From a bacterium (GTDB lineage: Bacteria; UBP14; UBA6098; 4484-93): 64,000 nucleotides of DNA. The notes beneath the pieces were generated by a model, which had not been told where the DNA came from, did no database searches, and saw nothing but the letters and a program-made list of their open reading frames with translations. Positions within the stretch are counted from its first letter, which is position 1; every line of letters begins with the position of its first letter. The stretch is taken from NCBI GenBank assembly GCA_021158465.1, contig JAGGUN010000019.1:88481-152480 (forward strand). The letters are read 5' to 3'. Below, piece by piece: positions 18,631-27,710 of this stretch. The translations under genes were made by a program, and so were the position numbers.

Positions 18631-19301
18631 CCAGAAGGTTTATAGTTGGTCTTCTTTTGCTTCTGATCTCTGTTGGAAGCGTCTTCTCAGAGGAAGAAGC
18701 AGGTCAGAATAGGGTGACAATTGCCCGCTTGAAGTACAGTGGCGGAGGAGACTGGTACTATGGTCCAACACAGCTTCCCAACCTAATTGATTTCATTCGT
18801 GAGAATAGCAACATCCCGGCGTACTATAACGGGAAATATGTTGAGCTCACCGACGACGACCTGTTTAACTATCCGATCCTATATATGACGGGACACGGTA
18901 GGATAAAGCTGAGTGACAAGGAGATAGAGCGCCTCCGGGAGTATCTCGAAGACGGAGGGTTCTTGCTTGCCAACGATGACTATGGACTTGACAAATCCTT
19001 CAGGGAAATGGTAAAAAGGCTGTTCCCGAATAAGGAACTGGTTGAGCTACCGTTCTCCCATGAGATATACCATTGCTTCTATGATTTTCCGAACGGTCTC
19101 CCAAAGATACACGAACATGACGGCAATCCCCCACAGGGATTTGGTGTTTTTTGTGGCGGAAGGCTTGTTATCTTCTACGACCACGAATCGGACATCGGCG
19201 ACGGCTGGGAGGACCCGAATGTCTACAACGACCCGGAAGAGAAGCGTGAGGCAGCGTTGAAGATGGGGTTGAACATAGTATTTTACGCTCTAACACATTG
19301 A
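18627..19301 (+). CDS. DUF4159 domain exported protein
   Basis: 224 residues with signal peptide MTRRFIVGLLLLLISVGSVFS. The rest matches DUF4159: RLKYSGGGDWYYGPTQLPNLI, YPILYMTGHGRIKLSDKEIE, LREYLEDGGFLLANDDYG, LPFSHEIYHCFYDF, and the closing EEKREAALKMGLNIVFYALT. The fold is a glutamine-amidotransferase-like sandwich without a known activity. DUF4159 genes usually sit beside DUF4175, MoxR, DUF58 and VWA genes; here its DUF4175 neighbour is present while the MoxR/Bat set lies 18 kb away. Four-base overlap with the GT4 gene and one-base overlap with the next gene. Confidence 0.9.
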   Translation: MTRRFIVGLLLLLISVGSVFSEEEAGQNRVTIARLKYSGGGDWYYGPTQLPNLIDFIRENSNIPAYYNGKYVELTDDDLFNYPILYMTGHGRIKLSDKEIERLREYLEDGGFLLANDDYGLDKSFREMVKRLFPNKELVELPFSHEIYHCFYDFPNGLPKIHEHDGNPPQGFGVFCGGRLVIFYDHESDIGDGWEDPNVYNDPEEKREAALKMGLNIVFYALTH

Positions 19302-22300
19302 TGCAAATGAAAATAACAGAAATACTTAAAGCGGGTCAAGAGAAAATTGCTATAGCAAATGCTATTTTCGGCACATCCCTGTTTTTAACCACTGTTACCT
19401 CTGGCTTCGTTCTCTTCATTATACTTAACTCCATTGTCTTCTTCTCAAAAACTGCAACATCTATATATTTCTTTCTGTGGATTGCGCTTTCCGCTGTCTC
19501 ATTTCTCTTTTTCGTCGTTCTACCGCTTATCCGCAGGGTATCATTTCGGGAGGTTGCTATCCGCTTCGAGAGAGCCTTTCCGCATCTTAAGAACCGGCTC
19601 ATCTCTGCTTGGGACCTTGTCTCGATGGACACAGAGTCGCTTGGATACTCGCAGGGGCTCATCGACCGTGTTGTCGAGGAAGCGGAGGCTCAGCTCCAAT
19701 CCCTCGATCCAAGAAAACTTGTCTCCCTCCAGAGAATAGGGCAAGGTTTTATGCGGTTCTTTCTTTCGGTGCTCGTTATTCTCCTGGTATTTTTCGTATC
19801 GCCTCTCTCGTTTCATAACGGGGTTTTAAGGCTATTCCACCCGTTCGAAAGCGTCACAAAACCGCTCGCAACAACAGCCGTTGTCTCCCCAGGTGATACC
19901 ACCGTCACCAAGTTCTCGAATCTGACGATACAGGTTAAGACATCCGGCAAGCTCCCGCGGAGGGTATCACTCTTCCGCAAGGTCGAAAGCGGGAAGCTCA
20001 TCGAGTTCCTATTTCGGCAAACAGACGAAGGAAGGTTCCAGTATAGGTTCGAGCATATAAATACCCCGTTCACATATTTTGTCAGGGCGAACGACTATAT
20101 ATCCCCAGTCTATACTGTGAATGTGGTGGACAAACCGAGGGTGATAGACATAAAGCTCACGCTTCAACCTCCCGGATACACCGGCTTCCCGAGGGAGACC
20201 ATCGACGAGAACGATGGAAATATAGATTGTATAAAGGGGACCTATGTTCGATTGGAGATACTGACCAGTAAGAATATCACGGATGGATGGCTCGTATTCG
20301 ACAAGGGGGACAGCTTGTCTATGGCGGTATCAGGACGCACCGCTGATGCTTCCTTCAGGGTTATGAGTTCAGGTAGCTACTTCATCCATGTAGTAGATGA
20401 GGATGGAAACCACAACGAGGAACCGATCGTCTATTACATTCATGCCAGCACAGACGAACCCCCTCTTGTCTCGATAGAAAGACCAGGTGTTGATGTCGAC
20501 ATAACAGAGGATATGCTCCTTCCTATCACCATCCGTGGCACTGACGACTTCGGCTTTTCATCGTTCTACCTTTTCTGGAGTGTGAAAGGAGACACAGGCT
20601 ATCAAAAGCTCCCGTTCAACCTGTTCGGTGAGAAGGAAGTGATGTTCGACTATGTCTGGAAACTTACCCCGCTCGGACTTCTGCCAAACGATGTCGCTAC
20701 CTACTGGGTCACCGCATATGACAACGACAATGTCTCTGGTCCGAAGATGGCAGAGAGCAAGCATTTCTCTGTTAGGTTCCCGTCGCTTGAAGAGATAGCT
20801 GAAAATCTGGTAAAGGAGCAGGAGGAAATAGGAAAAACCGTTCAGGATGTCTCGAGCTCGGAAGAGGATATGATAGAAAAAATGAAGAACCTCACCAAGG
20901 AACTCCAGCAGGTGCAGGAGAAGACACCATGGGAGAAAAAGGAGGAGTTGCAAGATATTCTGAAGAAACAAGAAAAGGCAATCGAGAAGCTCGAAGAGGT
21001 GTCCCAAAAGATATCAGAGGTATCAGAGAAGATAGAGAAGAACAGGCTTGCAACCTTATCCATCCTTGAGAAGATGGCGGAGATCCGGCAGATACTCGAG
21101 GATATAGCAACCCCCGAGATGCGTGAGGCGATGCAGAAACTTCAGCAAGCTCTCGAGAGCATGTCTCCTGAGATGCTTCGTGATGCTATGAAAAGGTTTC
21201 AGATCTCGCAGGAGGAGATGCTCCGGAAACTTGACAGAACACTCTCACTGTTGAAAAGGATACAGATAGAGCAACGCTTAAAAAACCTGACAGAGCTTGC
21301 ATCTCGTCTTGCCGAACAGCAGAAGAAGATAAACGATGAGCTGGCAAACTCGTCATTATCTGCCCTCGAGCGCCAGAGACTAAAACGGGAGGAAGAAAAG
21401 CTTAAGCAGGAGTTTGAAAGGGTAAAGGGTGAGGTGGAAAACCTCGCCGATATGATGAGTGAATTCCCTGATATGCCTTCGGAGGAACTGGACAAGCTTT
21501 CAAAGGAGCTCGATGCTGAGAACCTCTCTTGGCAGATGCAGGAGATGGCAAACCAGATTCCAGAATCTCCCAAGGGGGCTCGCAAGAGGGGAGCCGGTAT
21601 ACAGAAGGCTCTGGAGAAGCTTGCAGAGAAGCTGAAGGGAATACAGGATATGATGCAAAGTATGATGCTTGCCGCTCTGGACGCAGATATGAGGGAAGCA
21701 ATCCTCTCACTGTTCTTACTCTCCAACAAGCAAGAGCAGGTATACACACAGCTTGCTGTTTTACCTCGGCAGGATGAAAAACTCCAGCAACTCGCCAGGG
21801 AAGAGGGAAAGATAGGAGAGATGCTGAAGCGCGTCACAGATGAGATTATGGAAATATCAGGGAAGACGGTATTCCTTACGAGCGGGGTCGCAAAAAGCCT
21901 TGGACTCGCCATCGAACGGGTGGAATCAGCCGCAAGGGAAACCGCTATGAACCGCAACCCGCGTGATGGTGCTAAAAACTCAGTGGAGGCACTTGCCTAT
22001 ATAAATCAGGCGATCGAGCTCTTAATGCGTTCGAGGGAAAAAATGGCGAACTCATCATCGGCGACAGGTGCCGAGCAGTTCTTCCAACAGATGCAGAGCC
22101 TGTGCAACAGACAGCAGGGATTGAACCAGAATATGATGATGCTATTCGGACCAAACGGTGCTCAGGGGCAACTCACTATGGAACAGCAGGCAGCTTTGCA
22201 AAGATTGGCTGCCGAGCAACGGGCAATAAAGGAGGCACTTGAAGAGCTGGAAAAAGAATACGGAGAGCGCGAAAATCTTTTGGGCGATCTCAGCGAGATT

Positions 22301-22621
22301 GCAAAGGAAATGCAGGAAGTTATTGAGAGGATGAAGAGTAAGAATGTTGACCAGCAGCTAATCGAGAAGCAGGAGCATATACTATCCCGAATGCTCGACG
22401 CGCAGCGCTCCATCCACAAGAAGGACTATACAGAAAAGAGAGAAGCTCGCACAGGTAAAGATATTGTCAGAAAAAGCCCCCCAGAAGTCAGCCTAACCGA
22501 GCAGGAAAATTGGATAAGAACCGAAATGATGAAAGCCCTAAGTTCCAAATATCCAAGAGAATACGAAGAGATTATAAAAGCTTACTTTAAAGCATTACTG
22601 GAATCGCGAGGAAAAGAATGA
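19301..22621 (+). CDS. DUF4175-type large membrane-anchored coiled-coil protein
   Basis: 1106 residues starting with the ATG in TGATG, which overlaps the previous stop by one base; a TTG one codon earlier is possible. Two or three N-terminal transmembrane helices (about 20-80) and one near 150-170 are followed by Ig-like beta segments (~190-500). A very long helical coiled coil (~500-1030) follows, with heptads full of Lys, Glu, Gln, Leu and Met (for example QEKTPWEKKEELQDILKKQ). This arrangement is the DUF4175 family, whose role is unknown but which co-occurs with MoxR-BatA-type systems. The coiled coil probably spans the periplasm or pairs with partners. Confidence 0.85.
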   Translation: MQMKITEILKAGQEKIAIANAIFGTSLFLTTVTSGFVLFIILNSIVFFSKTATSIYFFLWIALSAVSFLFFVVLPLIRRVSFREVAIRFERAFPHLKNRLISAWDLVSMDTESLGYSQGLIDRVVEEAEAQLQSLDPRKLVSLQRIGQGFMRFFLSVLVILLVFFVSPLSFHNGVLRLFHPFESVTKPLATTAVVSPGDTTVTKFSNLTIQVKTSGKLPRRVSLFRKVESGKLIEFLFRQTDEGRFQYRFEHINTPFTYFVRANDYISPVYTVNVVDKPRVIDIKLTLQPPGYTGFPRETIDENDGNIDCIKGTYVRLEILTSKNITDGWLVFDKGDSLSMAVSGRTADASFRVMSSGSYFIHVVDEDGNHNEEPIVYYIHASTDEPPLVSIERPGVDVDITEDMLLPITIRGTDDFGFSSFYLFWSVKGDTGYQKLPFNLFGEKEVMFDYVWKLTPLGLLPNDVATYWVTAYDNDNVSGPKMAESKHFSVRFPSLEEIAENLVKEQEEIGKTVQDVSSSEEDMIEKMKNLTKELQQVQEKTPWEKKEELQDILKKQEKAIEKLEEVSQKISEVSEKIEKNRLATLSILEKMAEIRQILEDIATPEMREAMQKLQQALESMSPEMLRDAMKRFQISQEEMLRKLDRTLSLLKRIQIEQRLKNLTELASRLAEQQKKINDELANSSLSALERQRLKREEEKLKQEFERVKGEVENLADMMSEFPDMPSEELDKLSKELDAENLSWQMQEMANQIPESPKGARKRGAGIQKALEKLAEKLKGIQDMMQSMMLAALDADMREAILSLFLLSNKQEQVYTQLAVLPRQDEKLQQLAREEGKIGEMLKRVTDEIMEISGKTVFLTSGVAKSLGLAIERVESAARETAMNRNPRDGAKNSVEALAYINQAIELLMRSREKMANSSSATGAEQFFQQMQSLCNRQQGLNQNMMMLFGPNGAQGQLTMEQQAALQRLAAEQRAIKEALEELEKEYGERENLLGDLSEIAKEMQEVIERMKSKNVDQQLIEKQEHILSRMLDAQRSIHKKDYTEKREARTGKDIVRKSPPEVSLTEQENWIRTEMMKALSSKYPREYEEIIKAYFKALLESRGKE

Positions 22622-24348
22622 AAAAGATAATCTTTGCAGTTATCTTCCTCTCTTTCTCCTCTGCTTTCGCCGGCAGTTATGAGCACAATCTGGAGCTGGC
22701 AAGGCGCCTGCTCGCAATAAAGAAGTATGAAAAGGCAGAGGAGGTTCTGGATGGACTCCTACATGAGCGGCCAGACGACCCTGCTCTCGTTCCCATTATG
22801 AAGGAAGTATATACTAACCTCAAGCAGTACGATAAGTTAATAGGGGTTCTTCGCAAACAGCTTGATGCAAGTCCAAATAGCACATTGCTAAACATAGAAC
22901 TTGGCGATGCTTACCTTGCCACGGGGAGGCTCGATTCGGCGAAGGCGTCCTTTTGGAGGGCGATAAAGCTTACCCCGGAAGACGATATGATATACCGAAC
23001 GGTGTATCAAAAGTTCTCCACCCGTGGCTATGTGGACGAGGCGATAGAGATTATCGAGAGGGCGAGGAAGCGATCTCCTGACCCATCCGGTTTTTTGATT
23101 GACCTGGCGAACTGCTATGAGATAAAGGGAGATTACGATAAGGCGGTTGAACTGTATATCGATTATCTTTCCGAGCATCCCGACCAGGTTCGTGTTGTGG
23201 AGTCTCATCTGAATCTGCTTGGCCGCACTCGTGCAGATGTTGAAAAACTGGAGAAGGCTATAGCATCCGCTTTGAGGAGGAGGAAGAGCCTGTTTTTGTA
23301 TAGTTTCCTTGTGAATGTTCTCGAGCGTGAGGCAAAGTATAGAGAGGCTTTTCAATGGGCAGTTAAGCTTTGGCGGGAAAAGGGCGGAAATGAACCGAGG
23401 ATGTTGAGTATCGGCAGACTTGCTTACAATTCTGGCGATTATGAGACGGCTCTGGAGGTGTTCAGCTTTCTAAAGGAGAATGTCCCGCTGAACGCCTTGG
23501 GTTTTGAACCGCAGCTTTACTCTGCCCGCTCTCTTGCGGCTATTGGCAGGCTCGATGAGGCAAAAAGGGAGTATAATTCCCTTATGGAGAAGGGGGACAA
23601 TGAAATCAAAGCGAAGGTTAGGTGCGACCTTGGGACGCTTGCCCTAAAACAGGGGAACCCTGGCGAGGCGCTGGAGGATTTTCAGCAGGCAACAGAGCTA
23701 ACCAAGACTCCGGAGATCGTGGTCACATCAGCTGTTGGTTATGCTCATGCTCTTATGATGACAGGCAAGCTGAAACAGGCAAAAGAGTTTCTCGCTAAGT
23801 ATCTTGAGCGCTATCCAAACTCTGACCGTATCGTGTACGAATACGGGCGACTGTTGTTCGTGGTGGGTGATTATGATAGCTGTACCGCTATATTCAAGGA
23901 TTTCTTCACCAGATTCCCGACAAGCCTGTATGAAAACGATGCGATCCGGCTAAGGCTCATCGTAGCTGACTATAATGAAGACAAGGAGACCCTCAAAAAA
24001 CTCTCCGCTACCGAGCTAAGCGAGCTCGCAGGGGACTACCGCTCTGCTCTTTCTGTTCTCTGTGAGATCAAGAACCCTGATGAGCAAATCCTGTTTATGA
24101 AGGCAGAACTCTTTTATTCTCTCGGCGATCTCCCTGAGGCTCTTGATACATACAGAAAGATAATTCAGGACTATCCGGAAGGGTTCTATGCACCGCTTGC
24201 GTGTGAGCGGATGGGGGATATCTATCTCAAGACGGGCGAGCTCCCTCTTGCAAGAGCAAGTTACGAGAAGCTTTTGACCGACTATCCAGATGCGCTCAAC
24301 TCCCAGAGTGTCAGGGAGAAAATAGACAAGCTCGAAGGAAAGATTTGA
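22618..24348 (+). CDS. exported TPR-repeat protein
   Basis: 576 residues, signal peptide MKKIIFAVIFLSFSSAFA, then about 14 tetratricopeptide repeats across the length. Repeats are recognisable from AEEVLDGLLHERPDDPAL, LGDAYLATGRLDSAKASFW, CYEIKGDYDKAVELYIDYL, ALKQGNPGEALEDFQQA and RMGDIYLKTGELPLARASYE. Such repeats make protein-binding scaffolds; here it should be periplasmic. It is joined to the DUF4175 gene by an ATGA overlap, so they likely work together. The partner is unknown. Confidence 0.88.
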   Translation: MKKIIFAVIFLSFSSAFAGSYEHNLELARRLLAIKKYEKAEEVLDGLLHERPDDPALVPIMKEVYTNLKQYDKLIGVLRKQLDASPNSTLLNIELGDAYLATGRLDSAKASFWRAIKLTPEDDMIYRTVYQKFSTRGYVDEAIEIIERARKRSPDPSGFLIDLANCYEIKGDYDKAVELYIDYLSEHPDQVRVVESHLNLLGRTRADVEKLEKAIASALRRRKSLFLYSFLVNVLEREAKYREAFQWAVKLWREKGGNEPRMLSIGRLAYNSGDYETALEVFSFLKENVPLNALGFEPQLYSARSLAAIGRLDEAKREYNSLMEKGDNEIKAKVRCDLGTLALKQGNPGEALEDFQQATELTKTPEIVVTSAVGYAHALMMTGKLKQAKEFLAKYLERYPNSDRIVYEYGRLLFVVGDYDSCTAIFKDFFTRFPTSLYENDAIRLRLIVADYNEDKETLKKLSATELSELAGDYRSALSVLCEIKNPDEQILFMKAELFYSLGDLPEALDTYRKIIQDYPEGFYAPLACERMGDIYLKTGELPLARASYEKLLTDYPDALNSQSVREKIDKLEGKI

Positions 24349-25181
24349 GGATAGCAGAAGCCCTCTCCGCAGCAACAGAGAAACTCTCATCCGTAGACAG
24401 CCCGAGGCTCTCAGCAGAGATACTGCTTTCTTATGTACTCTCCTGCCCGAGGTACAAGCTTATAACCGAGCGAGACAAGGAGCTTTCACCTGAAGATGCA
24501 AAGAGATTCTTTCGGTTGGTGGAGAAAAGGGGCAACCATTTCCCGTTACAATATCTGACCGGAAAGACGGAGTTCTACGGGATTGAGCTCAGAATTAGAG
24601 AAGGGGTTTTTATCCCCAGAGCGGAGACCGAGCTTCTCGTGGAGGAGTTGATTAAGATACTAAACAAGGGAGATATCTTTCTCGACATAGGCACAGGTGC
24701 AGGTTGTATCCCGGTGGCTGTTCTTAGGAATAAACCTGCTGCTTTCTGCTTTGCAACAGACATAAACCCAACAGCGCTTCAGGTTGCCCGGGAGAATATC
24801 CGGATGTATGGACTGGAAGGAAGATGCCAACTTTTTGAGGCTGACATCTTTCCACCGGTGGATAAAAGGTTCGACATTATCGTTTCAAATCCACCCTACA
24901 TAAAGAGATCCTTGATTCCCTCTCTCCAGGAGGAGGTCAGGTATGAGCCTCTCTCAGCCATCGATGGCGGAGAGACAGGACTCGATGTATATCGGAGGAT
25001 ACTCTCTGGTGCACCTATGTATCTTAGGGAAGAAGGTTATCTCCTCCTCGAGACAGACCCATCGGTTATGACTGGGTTACTGGAGCTTGCTGAAAGCTCG
25101 TTCAAGCCCTTGGGCATAAAAAGGGATATTCAAGGTCTGGAACGTGTAATCCTCCTCGAGTGCAAGGGCACTGGTGTCTGA
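24345..25181 (+). CDS. prmC: peptide chain release factor N5-glutamine methyltransferase
   Basis: 278 residues. The start codon is TTG, overlapping the previous stop as TTGA. The N-terminal helical domain has SPRLSAEILLSYVL and PLQYLTGKTEFYG. The SAM-binding motif is FLDIGTGAGCIPVAV (~107-121), and the catalytic glutamine-binding motif is SNPPYI (~183). PrmC methylates the GGQ glutamine of release factors RF1/RF2 in the cytoplasm. prfA usually lies beside prmC but does not here; instead it closes an envelope-protein operon. Confidence 0.96.
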   Translation: MRIAEALSAATEKLSSVDSPRLSAEILLSYVLSCPRYKLITERDKELSPEDAKRFFRLVEKRGNHFPLQYLTGKTEFYGIELRIREGVFIPRAETELLVEELIKILNKGDIFLDIGTGAGCIPVAVLRNKPAAFCFATDINPTALQVARENIRMYGLEGRCQLFEADIFPPVDKRFDIIVSNPPYIKRSLIPSLQEEVRYEPLSAIDGGETGLDVYRRILSGAPMYLREEGYLLLETDPSVMTGLLELAESSFKPLGIKRDIQGLERVILLECKGTGV

Positions 25182-25376
25182 TTATGTTCCTCTCCTTCCA
25201 CGCGTGCTTCCCCATCTGAACTTGTTCAGCTTTCTGTGTTCCCTTGCTATCTGTTTTGCCTTCAATCTGTCCCTGGCAACCTTCTTCAGCTGTTCCTCTC
25301 TTTTCTTCTCAAGAAAGTCAAGCTCCTCCTTGATTTTCTTCTTTTTCTCTTCATCTGTTGGCTGTTCATCCGCCAT
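25182..25376 (-). CDS. small highly charged protein of unknown function (64 aa)
   Basis: Starts with ATG six bases after a strong ribosome site (AAAGGAGGT), which argues that it is real. The product is mostly Lys, Glu and Arg: a coiled-coil-like helix (DEEKKKKIKEELDFLEKKRE) and a basic C-terminus (RWGSTRGRRGT). No domain recognised. The basic tail could bind nucleic acid, but that is speculation. Its stop abuts the convergent prmC stop. It may be the last gene of the GH3/nitrilase-like operon. Confidence 0.6.
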   Translation of the reverse strand: MADEQPTDEEKKKKIKEELDFLEKKREEQLKKVARDRLKAKQIAREHRKLNKFRWGSTRGRRGT

Positions 25377-25401
25377 ACTCTTACCTCCTTTTGCTCTTAT
25401 C

Positions 25402-25464
25402 TTACCGACAAAGTGGTGTCCGATCTTTCGGCAAGGGTCCGCAGTATCGGCAGGTTGGTGTCAT
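25402..25464 (-). CDS. possible 20-residue CxxC micro-ORF
   Basis: Between the nitrilase-like gene and the 64-residue gene, minus-strand ATG to TAA encodes MTPTCRYCGPLPKDRTPLCR. CRYCG plus PLC resembles half of a zinc ribbon. GAGAGG touches the ATG, which is too close for a good ribosome site. It could be a true microprotein, a remnant of a zinc-ribbon domain once fused to the next gene, or chance. Confidence 0.2.
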   Translation of the reverse strand: MTPTCRYCGPLPKDRTPLCR

Positions 25465-25487
25465 CCTCTCTTTTGTTCAACCGCTCC

Positions 25488-26726
25488 TCACTTTATAAAT
25501 GTTACCTTCTCAGAAGCGGTTCTGTTTCCCAATGTTGCCTTGACAATATATACCCCCGATGGAACTGACTTCGCTGGTCTCCAAACAGCTTCTGTCCTGT
25601 TCAAACTCCACTGAACCTCCTGCAATTCTATCCTCTCGCCTTTTATGTTGAATATTTCAACATGGATTTCCCCGCGGGTTTGGTGGGGAGTATCGACCGA
25701 GATATAGCAGGCGGAGTTGAACGGGTTTGGGTACATCGAAATCGAGATTTGATCAGGGTGCAAGACCGCCGTCTCCTCCACCGGTGAGTGTCCCTCGATC
25801 GGGAGCCAGGCTACTACCCATTCACTCGTTACCTCAAGATCGTCCAGTAGGACCCACTCGTCTGGCTCACTCTCATACAGATTTGGTATATAGAAGAAAC
25901 CGTTGCTTCCGTAGAAAAACTCCGCTGTTCCAAACCATGGTGTATCGTTACAGGCATCTCCTGTCATCATATACCAGAAGGGTCTGCGGTGCGATGAGCC
26001 AAACTCTGTTACATCCGAGACATCTGCCCTTGCCTGAATATCTTCCATAGTACCAAGCGAACCCGTGAACATTGTTGCTTGCAGGTATATAAATATCTCC
26101 GCCTCACCTCTGTCTCCATAGTAGAGTGAATCTCCTGTTATCTCGTTACAGATGCCGATGTAGAATGTGGTGAATGTTGAATCACGGAGCCATAGCGTGT
26201 CCTGCCTCATCGACTTGAATTCGTATACTGTACCTCTTCCACCCTCAGCTTTCCTCCTCAGATGATGAATTTCCCCATCTGGATAGAATACAGGAGCGGT
26301 ATTGGCATAGTTTGGTGGGATGCTGCCGTATCCTGGTATCCCGGGGCGATACTCTCCGACCGTCCCGGGAACGATTGTGCAGTGATGCTCTCTGGCGAGG
26401 ATTGATATCGTATCGAGAATCGCCGCTATTCTCTCCCCGTATTCCCCAACAGGAACCCAGGATACATCTCCCATAGCGCCGAAAAACTCGACATAGGTGG
26501 TGAAACTGTACCCTGCGTTGACCATAAGTCCAAACTCTGGGGCTATTACCATATCGCAGTCCGGATGTTCCATAAGAACTGCTTTTATCCGCTCAAATAT
26601 ACCGTCCATTGCTGGGTAACTCCCCATCCACCGAACGGATGCAATCTTCACACTACCAGGAAGGTTGACTGAATGGAGAGAGATAATGGCGAGCGACAGA
26701 ACAGTTTCTATGATCTTATGCGTCAT
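25488..26726 (-). CDS. secreted nitrilase-superfamily (carbon-nitrogen hydrolase) protein with T9SS sorting tail
   Basis: 412 residues with an N-terminal hydrophobic export signal (ETVLSLAIISLHSVNLPG). Residues ~25-310 resemble the carbon-nitrogen hydrolase fold: KIASVRW, the candidate catalytic Glu in MVIAPEFGLMVN, the Lys in HHLRRKAEGG, and the Cys in YIGICNEI. This gives the Glu-Lys-Cys triad of nitrilases and amidases. The last ~80 residues (SMYPNPFNSACYISV ... IFNIKGERI ... VPSGVYIVKATLG) form a Por type A sorting domain. Nitrilase-family enzymes are nearly always cytoplasmic, so a secreted one is unusual. It overlaps the upstream GH3 gene by 11 bases. The substrate is unknown; amide or peptide nitrogen scavenging is a guess. 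Confidence 0.75.
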   Translation of the reverse strand: MTHKIIETVLSLAIISLHSVNLPGSVKIASVRWMGSYPAMDGIFERIKAVLMEHPDCDMVIAPEFGLMVNAGYSFTTYVEFFGAMGDVSWVPVGEYGERIAAILDTISILAREHHCTIVPGTVGEYRPGIPGYGSIPPNYANTAPVFYPDGEIHHLRRKAEGGRGTVYEFKSMRQDTLWLRDSTFTTFYIGICNEITGDSLYYGDRGEAEIFIYLQATMFTGSLGTMEDIQARADVSDVTEFGSSHRRPFWYMMTGDACNDTPWFGTAEFFYGSNGFFYIPNLYESEPDEWVLLDDLEVTSEWVVAWLPIEGHSPVEETAVLHPDQISISMYPNPFNSACYISVDTPHQTRGEIHVEIFNIKGERIELQEVQWSLNRTEAVWRPAKSVPSGVYIVKATLGNRTASEKVTFIK

Positions 26727-27666
26727 TCCCTTTCTGCCTCAACCAGATGCTCAAAAGTTTATCCCTACCTTCTTCGATTCTCTCCTTTGGACACCCTTTT
26801 GAAAGGAACTTTTCATAAGTAATGTTTTGCATCTCGAAATCCGAGCATATAAGGACGATGTTATGCCCTGCAACGACAGCAGACATTGCCGCCTCTGGCA
26901 TATCGTCACGAACTGCGCCCATCATCAAATCATCGGTGAGTATCATCCCGGTATAATGCAACTCCTTACGCAGAAAGTCGATTATCCTGTATGAAAAGGT
27001 TACAGGAGAGCTATCCCATTCAGGGACGAGGAGATGTGAAGTCATAATGAACTCAACCCCAGATGAGATCGCCTCTCGAAAGGGTGGAATATTTTTGTCC
27101 AAAAACTCACTCAAAGGTAGGTTTATCTTTCCGAGGGTTTTGTGCGGGTCGAACTCTGCATCCCCCAACCCAGGGAAATGCTTGGCACAGGCAAGGATTC
27201 CAGATTTCTTCATACCCGATATCGCTTCCCTGACCGAACGGGTTACCACATCTGTTTTGCCGGAAAAAGACCTCTTGTATAAAATATTGTCCACAGTAAC
27301 CACATCACAGACAGGAGCGAGGTTGACATCGATACCAAGTTTCACAAGCTCGGCAGATGAGCGAAAGTATGCGTCCTGTATCTCGACACCTTTCTCTTGC
27401 ATCTCCCTGTTCGACGGATGTGTGTAGATCCCCTCCTTAATGCGGTTCTTCTCGCCACCTTCCTGGTCGATATAAACCAGAAAGGGCGGAGGAAGCTCCC
27501 TTCTTAGGAGGGCTATCAATTCCTTTAGGTCCTTTGTGTCCCTGAAATTATGAGGGAAAATTATCACTCCTCCGAGACCAATTCTCCTTCCAAAGCGGGT
27601 AAAATCATCGAGGGAGACGGTTCTATCGATTCCAAAGATGAAAAGATGCCCAAGCTTACCGCTCAC
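26716..27666 (-). CDS. glycoside hydrolase family 3 protein (NagZ-like beta-N-acetylhexosaminidase)
   Basis: 316 residues from GTG at 27666. The frame extends 93 codons further upstream, but that stretch is low-complexity, antisense to the nnr gene and upstream of the promoter. Motifs of the GH3 TIM barrel: GHLFIFGIDR at the start, IGLGGVIIFPHNF, YIDQEGG, LGIDVNLAPVCDV, the catalytic-loop KHFPGLGDAEFDPH, and the nucleophile Asp in ILTDDLMMGAV. It should hydrolyse N-acetylglucosaminides, for example in peptidoglycan recycling. There is no signal peptide, so it is cytoplasmic. A near-perfect promoter places the transcript start at the GTG itself, which suggests a leaderless message. Confidence 0.87.
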   Translation of the reverse strand: MSGKLGHLFIFGIDRTVSLDDFTRFGRRIGLGGVIIFPHNFRDTKDLKELIALLRRELPPPFLVYIDQEGGEKNRIKEGIYTHPSNREMQEKGVEIQDAYFRSSAELVKLGIDVNLAPVCDVVTVDNILYKRSFSGKTDVVTRSVREAISGMKKSGILACAKHFPGLGDAEFDPHKTLGKINLPLSEFLDKNIPPFREAISSGVEFIMTSHLLVPEWDSSPVTFSYRIIDFLRKELHYTGMILTDDLMMGAVRDDMPEAAMSAVVAGHNIVLICSDFEMQNITYEKFLSKGCPKERIEEGRDKLLSIWLRQKGNDA

Positions 27667-27673
27667 AACATTT

Positions 27674-27702
27674 ATAATATCAATTTCCGCTTTTTGTGTC
27701 AA
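27674..27702 (-). promoter_or_regulatory. sigma-70-type promoter of the GH3 gene
   Basis: Minus strand TTGACA (27702-27697), 17-base spacer, TATTAT (27679-27674). The predicted start is at about 27667, one base before the best GTG start codon. Confidence 0.65.
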
Positions 27703-27710
27703 GTTATAAC

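Noticed and set aside
20558-22419. Minus-strand frames opposite the DUF4175 coiled coil
   Set aside because: Ser/Leu/Phe-rich shadows of a Glu/Lys/Gln-rich coiled-coil gene; no domain or ribosome site.
25174-25614. Plus-strand frame rich in Phe, Ser and Leu after prmC
   Set aside because: It is the shadow of Lys/Glu-rich minus-strand coding sequence and has no ribosome site.
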